Of a stretch of 64,000 nt of DNA, positions 18,868 through 30,426 are shown piece by piece. The DNA is taken from assembly GCA_907163375.1 (NCBI GenBank), contig CAJQUW010008936.1:1-64000 (forward strand). The letters run 5' to 3'. The position numbers were made by a program, and so were the translations under genes. Under the pieces are notes generated by a model, which saw nothing but the letters and a program-made list of their open reading frames with translations, was not told the origin of the DNA and did not search any database. This DNA is from Prostheceraeus crozeri. Its lineage: Eukaryota; Platyhelminthes; Polycladida; Euryleptidae. The stretch's first letter is position 1; each line of letters opens with the position of its first letter.

Positions 18868-19578
18868 TTATTTTAGTTTTAAAAGTTTTGATTTAGAAAA
18901 TATAAATAGTGAAAAACTTAACATTATTAAGTTAATGATATAGATAAAAAATAATTTTAATAGTTTATAAGAAAAATAAAACTTTATTGGAATTTGTTTT
19001 TGAGTTATTAATATTGCAAAAATATAAAATGATGACAAAATACCATCACAAAAGATAGCAAAAAATAATGAAAAACTTAATATTATGATTTTTATTATTA
19101 ATAACTTTTTTTTATTCTTTATAAGTTTTTTAAAGAATAAAAAAAAGTTATTATAAATATAAAAAGCAATATTTAAAGTTAATAACTTAATCAAAATTAA
19201 TGTTGAAGATAAAAATATAGTTGAAAAAGAAGGAATAAAAAAAACGGTTAAAAGTGATTCAATCATAATAACTATTGAACCAAGTTTTTGCCCACAAATT
19301 ATAAAAGTAAGAATAAACAAAAAATAAATTATATAATTTCAACCAACAAAATTTTTTAAAAGTATATAGATTACCGTAAATTTTTCAAGTTTTATTATAA
19401 TTTTTAAGGTTAACATTATTGATATTAATAATGTTGAAAGTAAAAGTTTTTTTATTGTTAAAGTTTCTTTATTATTAGATTTTAAAAAAATAAAAAATAA
19501 AAAAATAAAGAGTAAAAATATACTAATAATATCAATAAAAATTTTATAAGTTGAAATATAATATAATAGTTTTTCCAT
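18868..19578 (-). CDS. Unrecognised multi-pass membrane protein
   Basis: 236 residues, almost wholly hydrophobic, with about six to seven membrane helices, e.g. IDIISIFLLFIFLFFIFL (~15-32) and LFFAIFCDGILSSFYIFAI near the middle of the second half. Size and topology would suit an ECF-transporter S component, and GQKLGSIVIMIESLLTVFF is weakly reminiscent of that group, but I see no decisive motif. It stands alone between two surface-protein genes. Confidence 0.6.
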
Positions 19579-19627
19579 ATAAAATTTATATTAAATAAAA
19601 ATATTATTAGTTAACACTTTACCAAAA

Positions 19628-19662
19628 AAAATTGATACCAAAAATAATTTTTGGTATCAATT
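19628..19662 (-). terminator. Rho-independent terminator (minus strand)
   Basis: Perfect inverted repeat ATTGATACCAAAAA / TTTTTGGTATCAAT around TAA, followed on the minus strand by a run of T. It ends transcription from the surface-protein remnant at 19693. Confidence 0.85.
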
Positions 19663-19692
19663 TAAACTTTTAATAAATAAACTACTTAAAAA

Positions 19693-20748
19693 TTATTTAT
19701 TTGTTTTTTTGTTTGCAAATGATTTATAAACTAAATAACCTATTGCTGGAAGAATTAAAATACCTAACAATACTGAAACAACAATAATTGGTGTCATATC
19801 TTTTTTAATTGAAAGTATTTTTTTTCCATCTTTGCTAATATTTACTTTATAACCTGAAAAATTACTTGCATCAAATTCAAAACCTTTATAAGAAATTTTT
19901 GTTATTATTTTTTTGTTCTTATCAACTTCTCATGTAAAACTTTTAAATATGAATTTTTTCTCTGATAAAAAATCTGGTTTATTTGTTTCTTCTAATTTAT
20001 TTATTTCATCAACTGAATTAGTAATAAATTTTCTTATATCTTGATTAACAATTTTAAATTCTTCTTTATCTTTAATTTTTTCAAGAACATATAAGTTTTC
20101 TTTTAAATTGAATTTATATTCAACAATATCAGTATTAGCACTTTCTGTAATAATTAACTTTGTTACAAAATTATGATCATCACTATCAAATACTATTTTC
20201 ATACCTTTATTTTCTGTACCGATTAAATATGAATTTTCAATATCTCCATATTTTTTGATTTCAGTTTTCTCAAATTTAAATTCTTTATCTTCAATTTTTT
20301 TTTTAAATATTTTATTAAAATCAGTTTTAAAAGTTTTAATTAGTTTTTTATAACTTTTTGAAATAGTACTTTTTACTTTGTTGTCTATTATTTTATTCTC
20401 ATCATTTTTAATATTTTTTATAGTATTACCATCTTCAATTAAAACTTCAATTGAGCTTTTTGTTACAGAAGTTATTTTAAATACTTTATTTTTATCATCA
20501 TGTTTAATTTTAAAAACATAACCATCAATACTAAATTCATCAGCAGTATTAATTAAAGGTTTTTTTAAAGTTATTGAATTACCGTAATTATCTAATTTTA
20601 ATAATGCAGTTGTAAAAATATTAAATTTTTTAATTAAAGTATCAGCAATTACAAAACTTTTAAATTCTGTTATTTTTGCTTTTGTAGTTCCTGCGGACGG
20701 AGCACCTTTTACACCAGTAAGTTTATAACCTTCTAAACAAACAACCTT
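19693..20748 (-). pseudogene. 3' part of a surface-protein gene, separated from its 5' part
   Basis: An open frame of ~350 codons without an ATG before 20202. It starts abruptly at a segment resembling the neighbouring gene (GYKLTGVKGAPSAGTTKAKITEFKS here; GYKLIGVKGTPAVA... in 20733-21470) and ends with a membrane helix (MTPIIVVSVLLGILILPAIGYLVY) and a basic tail. It looks like the back half of a signal-peptide/anchor surface protein whose front half is the adjacent gene, the two having been parted by a partial duplication and an inserted stretch. Translation from the ATG at 20200-20202 could still give a 169-residue anchored fragment. Confidence 0.6.
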
Positions 20749-21470
20749 TTACACTTATTATCATCACATTTTACCTTCTTTGAACTGATTTTAATGTTAT
20801 TTTTCTTGAGCTGTTTTCGTTTTAAAAATGATTTGTATCGTTCCACAATTGCCAAAAGTCAATAATCGTCAAGAGTAAAAGTTTTATTTGAAGCACTATT
20901 TGTTAATGGTAAATCAGTGTTATGATCTTCTTTTTGATATTTATCCTTTAAATCTAATAATTCAAATTGAAGTGCTTGTTCCTTTAAATTTTTTTTTCTT
21001 TTTATTTTTGTTTTTATTTTTGTTTTAACAACTTCAGGTAACTCTGATTTATATTCTGTTATTTTTGCATTTTTAGCTGCTACTGCAGGAGTACCTTTTA
21101 CACCAATAAGTTTATAACCAGCACCTAAATCAACAGTTGTTCCATCTTTTTTAACTGATTTTAATATTATTTCTATAGCTGTTGCTCTAAAAGTTATTTC
21201 GCCGTCACAAGTAAAAGTATAACCACCAAGAACAAAAGATGTAGTTTTTGTTGTATTACCAGTAACAGTTAATTTAATTTGATCTGTACCTGTTAGTTTT
21301 TGTTTAGTTGTTTTAGTATATAAAAAACTTTCTACATTTGCTTTTAATGTTTTTTGTTCTGTTGTTAGTTGTGTTGCTGTTGCTGTTGAAACTCCAGCAA
21401 TAACTACTGCTGAACTAATAGCTAATACTGAAACAACTTTAACTATTTTTAATTTATTTAATTTTTTCAT
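20733..21470 (-). CDS. Exported protein with signal peptide, chimeric 3' end
   Basis: 245 residues. RBS AAAGG lies upstream of the ATG. A clear signal peptide (KIVKVVSVLAISSAVVIAGV, ~8-27; likely cut after STATA) precedes a Thr-rich domain with VLGGYTFTCDGEITFRAT. After KITEYKS (~150) the character changes to KTKIKTKIKRKK and then a stretch (LQFELLDLKDKYQKEDHNTD, LAIVERYKSFLKRKQ) whose bases are less AT-biased than the surroundings. It ends without a membrane anchor. The tail appears to be foreign to the original gene. Confidence 0.7.
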
Positions 21471-21959
21471 AATATAATTTTTTTGACCTTTCTAAATTTT
21501 TAATTATTATTATTCTTTTATTATACACTAAAAAAAAATTATTTAACTTAAAATAATTTAAGGAATTAAAATACTTAAAACAATATATAACTGTTGAAAA
21601 AATTAAGAATAATCAATAATTAAATGTATTGGTGTATTGAAAATATAGTATTTAATTTTTTTATATATTAAAACTATTATTATTATTATTTTACAATTAT
21701 TTATTTATTAATAAAAACTAATCATTAAAGTTTAACATTATAATTTTTTAAAGTTTTAATTTTTAAATCTTTTTCTTCAACCACATAAATGGTTGTTTTT
21801 AAATTTAAAATAAATTAACCATTATTATTACTACTTTCAACTTTAGTAATGAAAAAAAATAATAAAAACTAACCAAAAATGTTATAACATTATATATATT
21901 AAAATAAAAAAATATTTTTATTTTAATTAACTTAAACAAGATTTAAATAAAAAGTAATT
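21471..21959. other. Intergenic region between divergent genes
   Basis: No gene. It holds the start regions of the minus-strand exported protein and the plus-strand coupling ATPase. Two small symmetric elements are visible: a hairpin CAACCA/TGGTTG near 21779-21796 and a perfect palindrome AATGTTATAACATT near 21878-21891, which could be an operator. Confidence 0.4.
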
Positions 21960-23435
21960 ATGATTAGTTTTAACTTATTATTATATAAAAAAATTACTAA
22001 CCTTAAACTACCAACAACAAAATTTATAATTATTATAGTTTTTTTGACAGCTTTTTTACTTTTAATTTTAACCTTATTAATAGTTTTATACAAATTGTTT
22101 AAAAATGATAATAAAAAAGTATTTTTTTCAAAACTAAAAAAACCAAAAATATCTAACGGTTTACTTATTGGTTGAAAAAAATATAAACCATTTAACCTAT
22201 ATAAATTGAGTGTTTTATTTTCTCACCACTATTTAATTTGTGGGGCTACTGGTTCTGGAAAAAGTTCAAAAATAATAATTCCAAACTTAAAGTTTTTATC
22301 TAAAGTTCAAAAACTAAAAAACTCTTATATTATTTATGATCCAAAAACAGAAATATATGAAAATACTGTTGATGATTTTATAGATTCCGGTTACAAAAAC
22401 ATTTTTATACTAAATTTATCTGATAAAAAACGTATAAAACTCAAAAAAGGTAGTAAAAACTTAATTTGAAATCCAGTTTATGAGCTTAATTTATTTTGAA
22501 AAAAGTTTAAAAAATCAAACTACTTAAACCAAAAACACTATCAAAGTTTAAAAATTCAAGTTGATTATTTTGTTGATGAGTATTTACACTTTAGTAATCA
22601 AGAATTAAGCCATTTCGATGTTATTAGTAACCTAATGTTAAAAAGTTTAATTTATATTACACTTGAAAATATTGGTGAAAAAAACTTCACCATCGAAGAA
22701 CTAAATAAAGTTATCAAATCTATTATAGTAAACAAACAAATTATTAAAAAGTATATTCAAAATAACCAGGTTGAGTTATTTAAAGAAGAATATGATGTTT
22801 TAAAAAATAATATTTCTAACCAAAAAAACTTTTTATTTTTAAACAATATCTTAGATAAAATGGCTATTTTTAATTTACAAAAACTTAAAAATATTACAAA
22901 TTTTCAAAGATTTAGCAATTTAAACTTAAAAAAGCCAACAGTAATTTATATTTTTGGAAGTGAAAACTTCCAAAAATATCAAGATTTTATGGCTTTATTT
23001 TTTGAGTTTGTTTATCAAGAGTGAAAAAATGTAAAAGAACTATCAAAATCAAATGAATATTTTTATTGATTTTTAGATGAAGCAGGAACTTCACTAAAAA
23101 TTAAAAATATTGATCTTAAGGTTTCTTATGCAAGAACCTTTAATATTTCTTATATTTTTTCATTCCAAGATATAGAACAAATCAATAGATTAACCAAAAA
23201 TAGAGAAACCTTTTTAAATAATATTAATACCTATTTTATTTTAGAAAATAATAGTTTAAAAACAAAACAATACTTTTTAGGTTTATCAAACTTACAAAAC
23301 AAAACAAATCAAAAAGAAAAATATATTTTAAAAGTAATAAAACTACTACAAAAACGAAAAAACAAAAACAAAACTCTAATACTTAACAAAGAAAAAAAGT
23401 ATTTTGTTTCATTAAAGCCCTATTATAAACTTTAA
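21960..23435 (+). CDS. VirD4/TraG-type conjugation coupling ATPase
   Basis: 491 residues. One strong N-terminal membrane helix (FIIIIVFLTAFLLLILTLLI, ~23-42) is followed by the P-loop GATGSGKSSKIIIPNL (~93) and YIIYDPKTEI, the standard VirD4/TraG spacing, and a Walker B-like WFLDEAGT (~370). These proteins bring DNA to a type IV secretion channel. The family usually needs a relaxase and a VirB4/TraE ATPase; neither is in this window. It is either a remnant of an integrative conjugative element or a lineage gene with another DNA-pumping role. Shorter than typical T4CPs (~600), and the frame looks intact. Confidence 0.8.
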
Positions 23436-23640
23436 GTTAAAGTTATTTTTTTATATTTTATTTTTGTTCTAAAATTTTTTGTTTTATTTAATTTATCTAC
23501 ATTAATTCTATCTAAAATGACTTATGGATGTATTTTTTTGCTTAAAACTTTTAATTATTGTTATAAATTTTGCTAAAGAAAAACTAAATATTTGAATATT
23601 TATATTTCATTATTTATAAAAAAATTTTTTTAAAAACTTT

Positions 23641-24573
23641 TTATCACCTACTATCTTTAAACTTTAATCATACAGTAAAAATAATAATAATTAAAACCCC
23701 GACAAGAATTAATATTATTTTTCAAGTAGCAAAAGTTTTTTTATCTTTATTAAATGGGGTATTTAGTTTAGTAAAGTGTATTCCAAAACAATTAATTGAA
23801 ATAACTTTATTTTGTTCAGAATTAAGTTTATAGACAATTTGAGCTGTTTTATTTTTATCTTCATATCATGAAAAACTTGCACTTGTTGATTTACTCTTTT
23901 TAGGAGAAAAATACATATATAATGAATTTTTTTTAAACTTTAATTTTTTCTTTTTTTTATTACTTTCTTTTAAGTAATTTTTTAAATTTATTTTTAAAAA
24001 ATTCAATACTTTAATTTTGGAGTATTTTAAATCAGAAATATCAAAGTTTATATTTCATTTTGTTGTATTTATAATTATATTTCTTTCAGATTCATCTATA
24101 AAATTTTCATAATTATCTATTTTATTGAAAAAATTTTCTAAAGAAAATTTAAAAAATTCAATTGCTGTTTTTTCACTTTTAACAATTTTATTTTCTTTTA
24201 CAACAAATAATTCTTTATCTATATCTGTTTTATTATAAATATAATACCAAGAAGTACTGTTGTTATTTGATGTTGGTAATGTTGTAGTTGCTTTATAAAT
24301 TACATTTAAATTATCTATAAAATAATAATACCCTTCAAGTTTAAAATATTTTTCATTATAAAAGTTGTAAGTTGATTCTTTTGTTTTAATTTTAATTTTT
24401 GTTTTTTTATTTTCTGTAGTTAAAGGTTTTGAAATATCAAAACTTTCATCATCAACTTTAGTTGAAATTGTATTATTTAAATTAAAAAATAAAAAAAACA
24501 ATAAAAATAAACTGTATAGTGAAAATTTTTTTACTTTAAATAAAAAGTTTTTTATAAAAAAATAGTTAATCAT
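23641..24573 (-). CDS. Predicted surface protein with signal peptide and C-terminal anchor
   Basis: 310 residues. The N-terminus has a hydrophobic segment ending LFFLFFNLNNTIST, the same NT(S/T) edge seen in the other family members. A polar domain follows (YYYFIDNLNVIYKATT; NSTSWYYIYNK), and the end is a membrane helix (WKIILILVGVLIIIIFTVWL) with a short charged tail. I checked the frame through to the stop at 23641. No catalytic motif. Convergent with the coupling-ATPase gene. Confidence 0.75.
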
Positions 24574-24657
24574 AATATATAATATTTAGTTCTTAATATT
24601 ATAATAAAATATTTAATAAAAAAATGAAGTTAAAAAAATTTTTATAAAAATTTTTTT

Positions 24658-24711
24658 TATGTTATAATAATATTTTTAAAAAATTAAATTAATATAAAAT
24701 ATTAAAGGAAA
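24658..24711 (+). promoter_or_regulatory. Promoter and ribosome site for membrane-protein paralogue A
   Basis: TATGTTATAAT (24658-24668), identical to the elements at 3402 and 5113, followed by AAAGGAAAAA just before the ATG at 24717. Confidence 0.6.
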
Positions 24712-24716
24712 AATTT

Positions 24717-25529
24717 ATGATAATTTTAAAAAAATCAAGCGGCACACTACAAGAATTTTTAATTTCACTTAAAAAAAAATTATGAGCACCGTTATCAAAC
24801 TCAATGTTAAAATTTGAAGTTATAAGTCTTGCGGTTTTGATAATTTGTTTTGCTCTTATAATGATATTAGATAAAAAAAGTTTTAAAAAAATTAAAAGTT
24901 TATTTAATATTGTTTTATGTGCTTTATTAATAGGTGTTGTTCTTGTAGTTAATATTTTTTTAAAAACTAATTTTTATCTTGAAGTTTCATTAAAAAAAAT
25001 AATGCTTTGAAAGTATATGTTATTTTTCTTAAATGCTTGGGTTTTTTTAATTTGTGGTTCTTATATTGGGGTAATATTTGCTTTTATAAGTGATTTTTTA
25101 TGTTTCTATTTAGCTCCAAATTGAAAAGCAAGTGGTTATAGAATTACTTATTTATCTATGAGAATTGTTTCATTACTGTTTGTTTATTATATGTATGTTT
25201 TAATTGAAAAATTAGTATGTTTAAAAAATCAAAAAAATACTGTAATTATTAGAAACTTTTGTTTTGTTCCTGTTTTATGTATTGGAATATTAATAGAATG
25301 TGTAGGAAATACAATTTATCTTGGTACTTATATTCCAATTTTTACAAAATGATATTTCTTAATTGAAAGATTTACATACAAATTGTTTACAACTCTAATC
25401 ATTAATAATATTTTCTTTGCATTACTATACTACAAATGTTATTATACACATTTAAGTTATTTCAAAAATCATTTTGAAAGTATTAGAAATAGTATAGTTC
25501 AAACAGAAGAAAAATATGAAAAAATTTAA
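24717..25529 (+). CDS. Multi-pass membrane protein, paralogue A of an unrecognised family
   Basis: 270 residues with about six membrane helices. It is clearly homologous to the protein at 30427-31218: both share FDKKS-x-KKxKxLFN / LDKKSFKKIKSLFN, then a (V/I)xCALxxG helix, a (L/I)CG(S/A)Y(I/V)G motif, LAP(D/N)W, and a C-terminal YFK(N/K)HF near NSIV. I do not recognise the family. A strong terminator follows at 25599. No partner genes are adjacent. Confidence 0.7.
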
Positions 25530-25598
25530 TATAAAAAAAACTACTAATATCAAAGTATAATATACTATATTTTTTAAAAAAATAATAAATTAAGTATA

Positions 25599-25636
25599 AA
25601 AACACCATAAATATCTTCATATTTATGGTGTTTTTT
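25599..25636 (+). terminator. Rho-independent terminator, likely bidirectional
   Basis: AACACCATAAATAT / ATATTTATGGTGTT around CTTC, flanked by A- and T-runs on both sides. It ends the membrane-protein transcript from 24717. Confidence 0.85.
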
Positions 25637-25841
25637 TATTATATAATTGAAAAAAACAATAAATTTTTTATATTTTAATTTTAATAATAAAACTATTTCT
25701 TTAAACAACTTTAATAATTTATATTGTTTTAGTAAATTAAGTATAAAATCAAAAAATAATTTATAATTTTTTTACATTTATAAACTAAAAATTATAACTT
25801 TTTTACTATTTAAATGGTAGATTTTTACTAATTACTAAAAC

Positions 25842-27848
25842 TTACTTACAAAGTTTATACAATATAAATATAATTAAAATAAATACAAAAACTCCTGCAA
25901 CAATTAAAGCAATTTGTATATAATTGGTTTTGTTTTTTACAGATTTATTTTTCTCTTCAGTTTTATTTGGAATCAAATTGCTATTAGGTTTTTGAATTTC
26001 TTCACTTACAATTTCATTTTGACTTTTTTCTTTTTTGTTTTCTTTTTTTTGTTTTTTTATACTTTTTTCTCAATCATAAAGTATTTTTTTTGCTAATGGT
26101 TCGTTACTTTTATCAAAAATATAATTACCATATAAATAAAAATCTTCGCTTCTTAGATCAACTGTTTTAATAAGGTATTTAGCAGAAACTATTTTTGATG
26201 CAATACTTTTTTCACCTAACGAATATTCTATTTTCTCTAATTGGGATGTTTTTGAATTGTTTTCTCTTGTAATTGTTGGATATTTTTTTAAGTTTGAAAT
26301 AGCTATTTCTTTAAAACTTATAGTCTTTTAATATTTCCATGTCATTAATATCAGAATTATATATATATAATTCATCAATAGAATTATCAATTTTTGTAGT
26401 ATAAAATATATAATTTTTACCATAATCATCAACTATAGTATTAACTACATTATTTTGATCTCAATTAATTTTATCTCCATTTTTATCAAAAAAGTTCTTT
26501 TTTTTTAATGGTTTTAGTGACTTTTGGTGGTTCTGGTTTTTTCTCTTGATGGATCTAGTGACTTTTCTGATGAGTCTAGTTTTTTTTTGGTCTAGTGACT
26601 TTTGGTGGTTTTGGTGGTTCTGGTTTTTTTGATGGTTTAGGAACTTTTGGTGGTTCTGGTTTTTTTGATGGTTTAGGAACTTTTGGTGGTTCTGGTTTAG
26701 TAGTGTCATATATAGCAATTGAACCATTTATTTTTTTTAAACTTCATTTTGATTTTAAAAGTTTTATATTAAATATTTGTGTATTTTTATAAAAAAATTT
26801 TATTTTTTCTAAAATTTTATTTGATTTATTAAAAAATAACTTTACAAATATATTTGGCGTTATATTAATTTAATACTCTAAATAATCACTTTATTAATTT
26901 TTTTGATAAGTTTTTAAAAAGACTACTAAATGAAGAAATCATTTTATCTACTTTAAATAATTTGGTTTTTTTTTTGAAATAATATTATTTACAAAAATTT
27001 GACCATCTTCTAATGAAAAAATTAAATTAATATCGTCTTCAAAATATATATTAGTATATCTATAATTTGTTTTGTTTCTTGGTTTTGCCGCAAAAATTAA
27101 AATTTGGAAAGTCTTTTAAAGCTAAAAAATCATAACTGACTGTATTAAATTCTCAATACTCTATATTTTTTATCTTTTTTAGTCTTATTCAAATAGGAAA
27201 TCTAAATGATTTTAATTTACTTTTTGCTATTTTTAATTGTTTGATTGTCATTGTCATCGTTTTTGTATTGTTTTGTTAACAGTATCTTTTTGATAAACTT
27301 GTAGTTTTTGATCTTTATCAATTTTAAAAATAAATTGGTTGTTTTCAAGACTAAAATTAATACCAAAATAATTAATATTGGTTATTTCGTATTCTTCAGT
27401 TAAAGCAGCGTTTTGTATAAAAGATATATTTTTATAACTTTTTTTTATATATCAAATGGTTTTTGAAAAAATTTTTATACAATATCTGTATTAACTTTGT
27501 TTTTATTTTAATTTTTGGTAAAATATAGGCATTTTTTGATTCTTTACTTCAAAATAAAAATTCTTTTGATTCAGATGTATATTAGATGTGTTTTTTTTTT
27601 TAATTAAAAAAAATATACACCAACATTATCTTTTTGATAAGTTTGGTCATAATCTTTTTGTAAAATATTATTTTTTCATGAATAACCTTGATTTTTTCAC
27701 GCGTTTACAATACTTTGATTTTAAAAAAAAAAACGATTAAAATGTTTTTTTCTGTTAGCCCCTTGCTAGCACTAACACCAAAAATTAAAACTATTCAACT
27801 AAAAAAAAATATAAAAGTATATTTTCATAAAAATTTAAATTTTTTCAT
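25842..27848 (-). pseudogene. Decayed surface-protein gene(s) with proline-rich repeats
   Basis: The right end has ATG (27848) and a signal-peptide-like start (MKKFKFLWKYTFIFFFSWIV) with a GVSAS boundary; the left end has a typical anchor (YIQIALIVAGVFVFILIIFI) and LYKLCK. The frame between is broken several times, mostly at A or T homopolymers, e.g. near 26313 and 27725. Around 26560-26700 lies a repeated proline motif (PEPPKVPKPSKK, two full copies and a third partial one). It may be one or two former genes. Homopolymer breaks could also reflect phase variation or sequencing error. Confidence 0.55.
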
Positions 27849-27999
27849 ATAAACTAAAATTTAAAAATAAGTTTTATTTTATTAAAAAAAAATTTTTTTT
27901 AATAATAAAAATAAGTATTTTATTATTTTATTTTATATTTTTAAAGTGAAAAAAAAATGTATTTGAATGTTTTTTTTTTGTTTTTCTTTTTTTTTATAA

Positions 28000-29130
28000 C
28001 TGTTTTTATAGTTTTTTTATAAAAAAAGGAAATAACTATTTTTTTCTTTTGCTCTTTCTTGTCTTTCGTTTTAAGCCTTCAAGATTAGAATAATTAAGTC
28101 CGTTTCTTCTTCAAAAATACTTAAGAACCTATTTCTTTTTTCAAATTGATTTGATTGCATTCAAGAAAGAGAAATAAAGTAAAAATGTTATAAGGAAATA
28201 TAAAAAAAAGTAAATATAATTTGAAAATCATAAAAATACCCCACAGAATTAAGTCGTCGGTATATCTCTTCAAATATTCTTAAGATTAAAATACATTGTT
28301 GTATTAAAAAACAATAGTAAAGAAAAGAAATTAATAAGCTTTATAAAAAACTTGAAATACTCTATAAAAAAATTTTATTTTTTTTTAGATAAGGTAGTTT
28401 TAGATCTAATAATAAAAAAAGAAACAAAAAGTAAAAATAGTATAACAATACTAGATAATATAAAAATTGAATACTTGTTTTTAAAATCATAATGTTGTTA
28501 TCTTTTGAAATGACACAATTATTAGACTATAAAAAAACAACGCTTTAAACAATAAAAAACTAGATAGTGCATAGTAAACCACCTTAGAAAGGTTAAAAAT
28601 AACTTTGATTTATTCTAAACAACTTTGTTCTGAAGTTGCATTTTGATTGATCAAGTAAATTAACATGAATGTAAAAGACCCTGAAATAGCAGAACAGATA
28701 ATTTAAAATTACCATAAAAGAAATTAATTCTTTATCGTTTATATTACTTAAACTAAATAAAAAGCCATTAGTTACTACTGGAAAAAGGTTGAATAACTAA
28801 TAAAAAGAAAGAATATTAAAATAATTGGAATTATAATTCAATCATTAAACTCTTGAATGTTTCAAAACAGGAAATAAATTTTGTTTTTTTTAACTTAAAA
28901 CCTATAGTAAAAAATACATTCCACTTCCAAAAAATAACATAAAATTACAGAAAAAATTATATTTATTAGACGTTAAAAATCAAAAATTTGTTATATCTTA
29001 CTTTTTCTTTATTGAAAAAAAATTCATTATTTTATTATTTAAATTTATTGATTATATGATTGTTTTATTTTATGAATTTTTTTTAGCTGATTTTTTGTTT
29101 AAAAAATAAACTACTATTACAAATGCACAA
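28000..29130 (-). pseudogene. Gene-poor stretch with remnants of membrane-protein coding sequence
   Basis: No intact gene on either strand. Short minus-strand frames read as membrane segments (IPIILIFFLFIS; LPVVTNGFLFSLSNINDKE; a helix-rich piece ending LKLPYLKKK), interrupted by frequent stops. A separate basic piece (NYSNLEGLKRKTRKSKRKK) near 28050-28110 might be a different relic. I read this as one or more strongly decayed genes and cannot name them. Confidence 0.35.
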
Positions 29131-29150
29131 CACAACAAAACTTCAGTTTA

Positions 29151-30305
29151 TTAAATATTTTTATATTTCGTTTTTAGATTATTTTTTTGTAAATTTAATA
29201 TATCAATAAATTCGTATTTTAAACATAATTCTTTTAGTCTTTTTGATTGTTTTATGCTTATAATTTCTTTAGCTTCATTTATAGTTAATATATATTCTAC
29301 TTTTTCTTTTGTAATAAAACCGTTTACAAATTTTTCAATAGTATCATTTTTAAAATCTCATGTATTACTTACAACATTAGAAGAATTAAGTTTTTCAACT
29401 TTATTTATTTTTATTATTTTTTCACTTTTTGAAAAATAAAACTTATAATTACCATTTTTAAATCATTTGTTAGTAATATTAATTGTTTTAATATTAATTT
29501 TTTTATTTTCAATATTTTTTTTTACAAAATTAATAACTTCTTTTTTAAAGTTTTCTGGATAAATAATTTTTATTCCTTCACTTTTTGTTTTTAAAGAATT
29601 ATTATTTCTATAAGTTTGTTTATTTGAAGTTGTTATGTTGTCTTTAAAATCAAAAGAAATGTTAAAAATTCCATTAATATTTAAAAGATAGTTTTTATTT
29701 GTTGTTTTTTCTACTATTTTATAAATTTTAATAGTTTTATCATAATCATCAAGTTTTTTATCAACTATATTGCCTTTTATAAAAAAGTTATAACCTTGAT
29801 AATAAAAATAATATTCTGTGTTTAATTTTTTAAATTCAACTTCATTATTAATTTTATAACCAATAGATTTAAATAGTGATTTTATTTTAAAATAATTTGG
29901 TTTATCAACTATATTAAAATTAGTTTTTTTGTCTTCTGAAACTTTAATAAATGGTATTTTATAAACTTTTGTTAAGTTAATTGTAGTTTCTTCACCTTTA
30001 TATTTAAATTTTGCAGATTTAAGTTTTATACTTTGTTCAAGTTGTTTTCTAATTGGGACTTCAAGTTGAAATTCATAACCACCTGAAATAATTTTATTTG
30101 TACCTACTATAATTTTTTTTTCGGGCCTTCAAATTGTATGTCTTTTTTGTAATAAATATCTATAAACTTGAAGTTCTTTTTCAATATTTTGGGTATTTGT
30201 TTTTGTAGAGTTTTTATTTGAAGTATTTCCAATAAAAAATACCATTAAAAATATAGAGAATATTAAAAATAATTTTAATATTTTTGTTTTTTTTATAAAC
30301 TTCAT
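29151..30305 (-). CDS. Exported protein with N-terminal signal/anchor
   Basis: 384 residues, continuous frame. The start (KILKLFLIFSIFLMVFFIGNTS, ~8-29) is a signal peptide or uncleaved anchor ending in the NTS motif of the surface family. The rest is Lys/Asn-rich and polar (VGTNKIISGGYEFQLEVPI; YYFYYQGYNFFIKG), with no C-terminal membrane helix, unlike its relatives. No known domain seen. Transcribed away from the paralogue-B membrane gene at 30427, so the two share a promoter region. Confidence 0.72.
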
Positions 30306-30426
30306 AAAAATATCTTTTTTTTATAATACATTATTTTATAAAGTGTTTTTTGTTTTTCAAAAAATTTTAATATATTTTAATGTTTTAAAAATATATATTT
30401 TTGATATAATTTTATTTTAAAAAAAA

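Noticed and set aside
18868-19578. Naming the membrane protein as an ECF vitamin transporter subunit
   Set aside because: Size and hydrophobicity fit, but no family signature could be recognised by eye.
26595-26792. Plus-strand frame with repeated GGSGFFDGLGTF
   Set aside because: It is the complement of the proline-rich repeat (PEPPKVPKPSKK) of the minus-strand surface relic; no ribosome site and no sense as a protein.
28000-28300. Insertion sequence with transposase relic
   Set aside because: A short basic frame (LKRKTRKSKRKK) is suggestive, but there is no DDE motif, no terminal inverted repeats and no target duplication visible.
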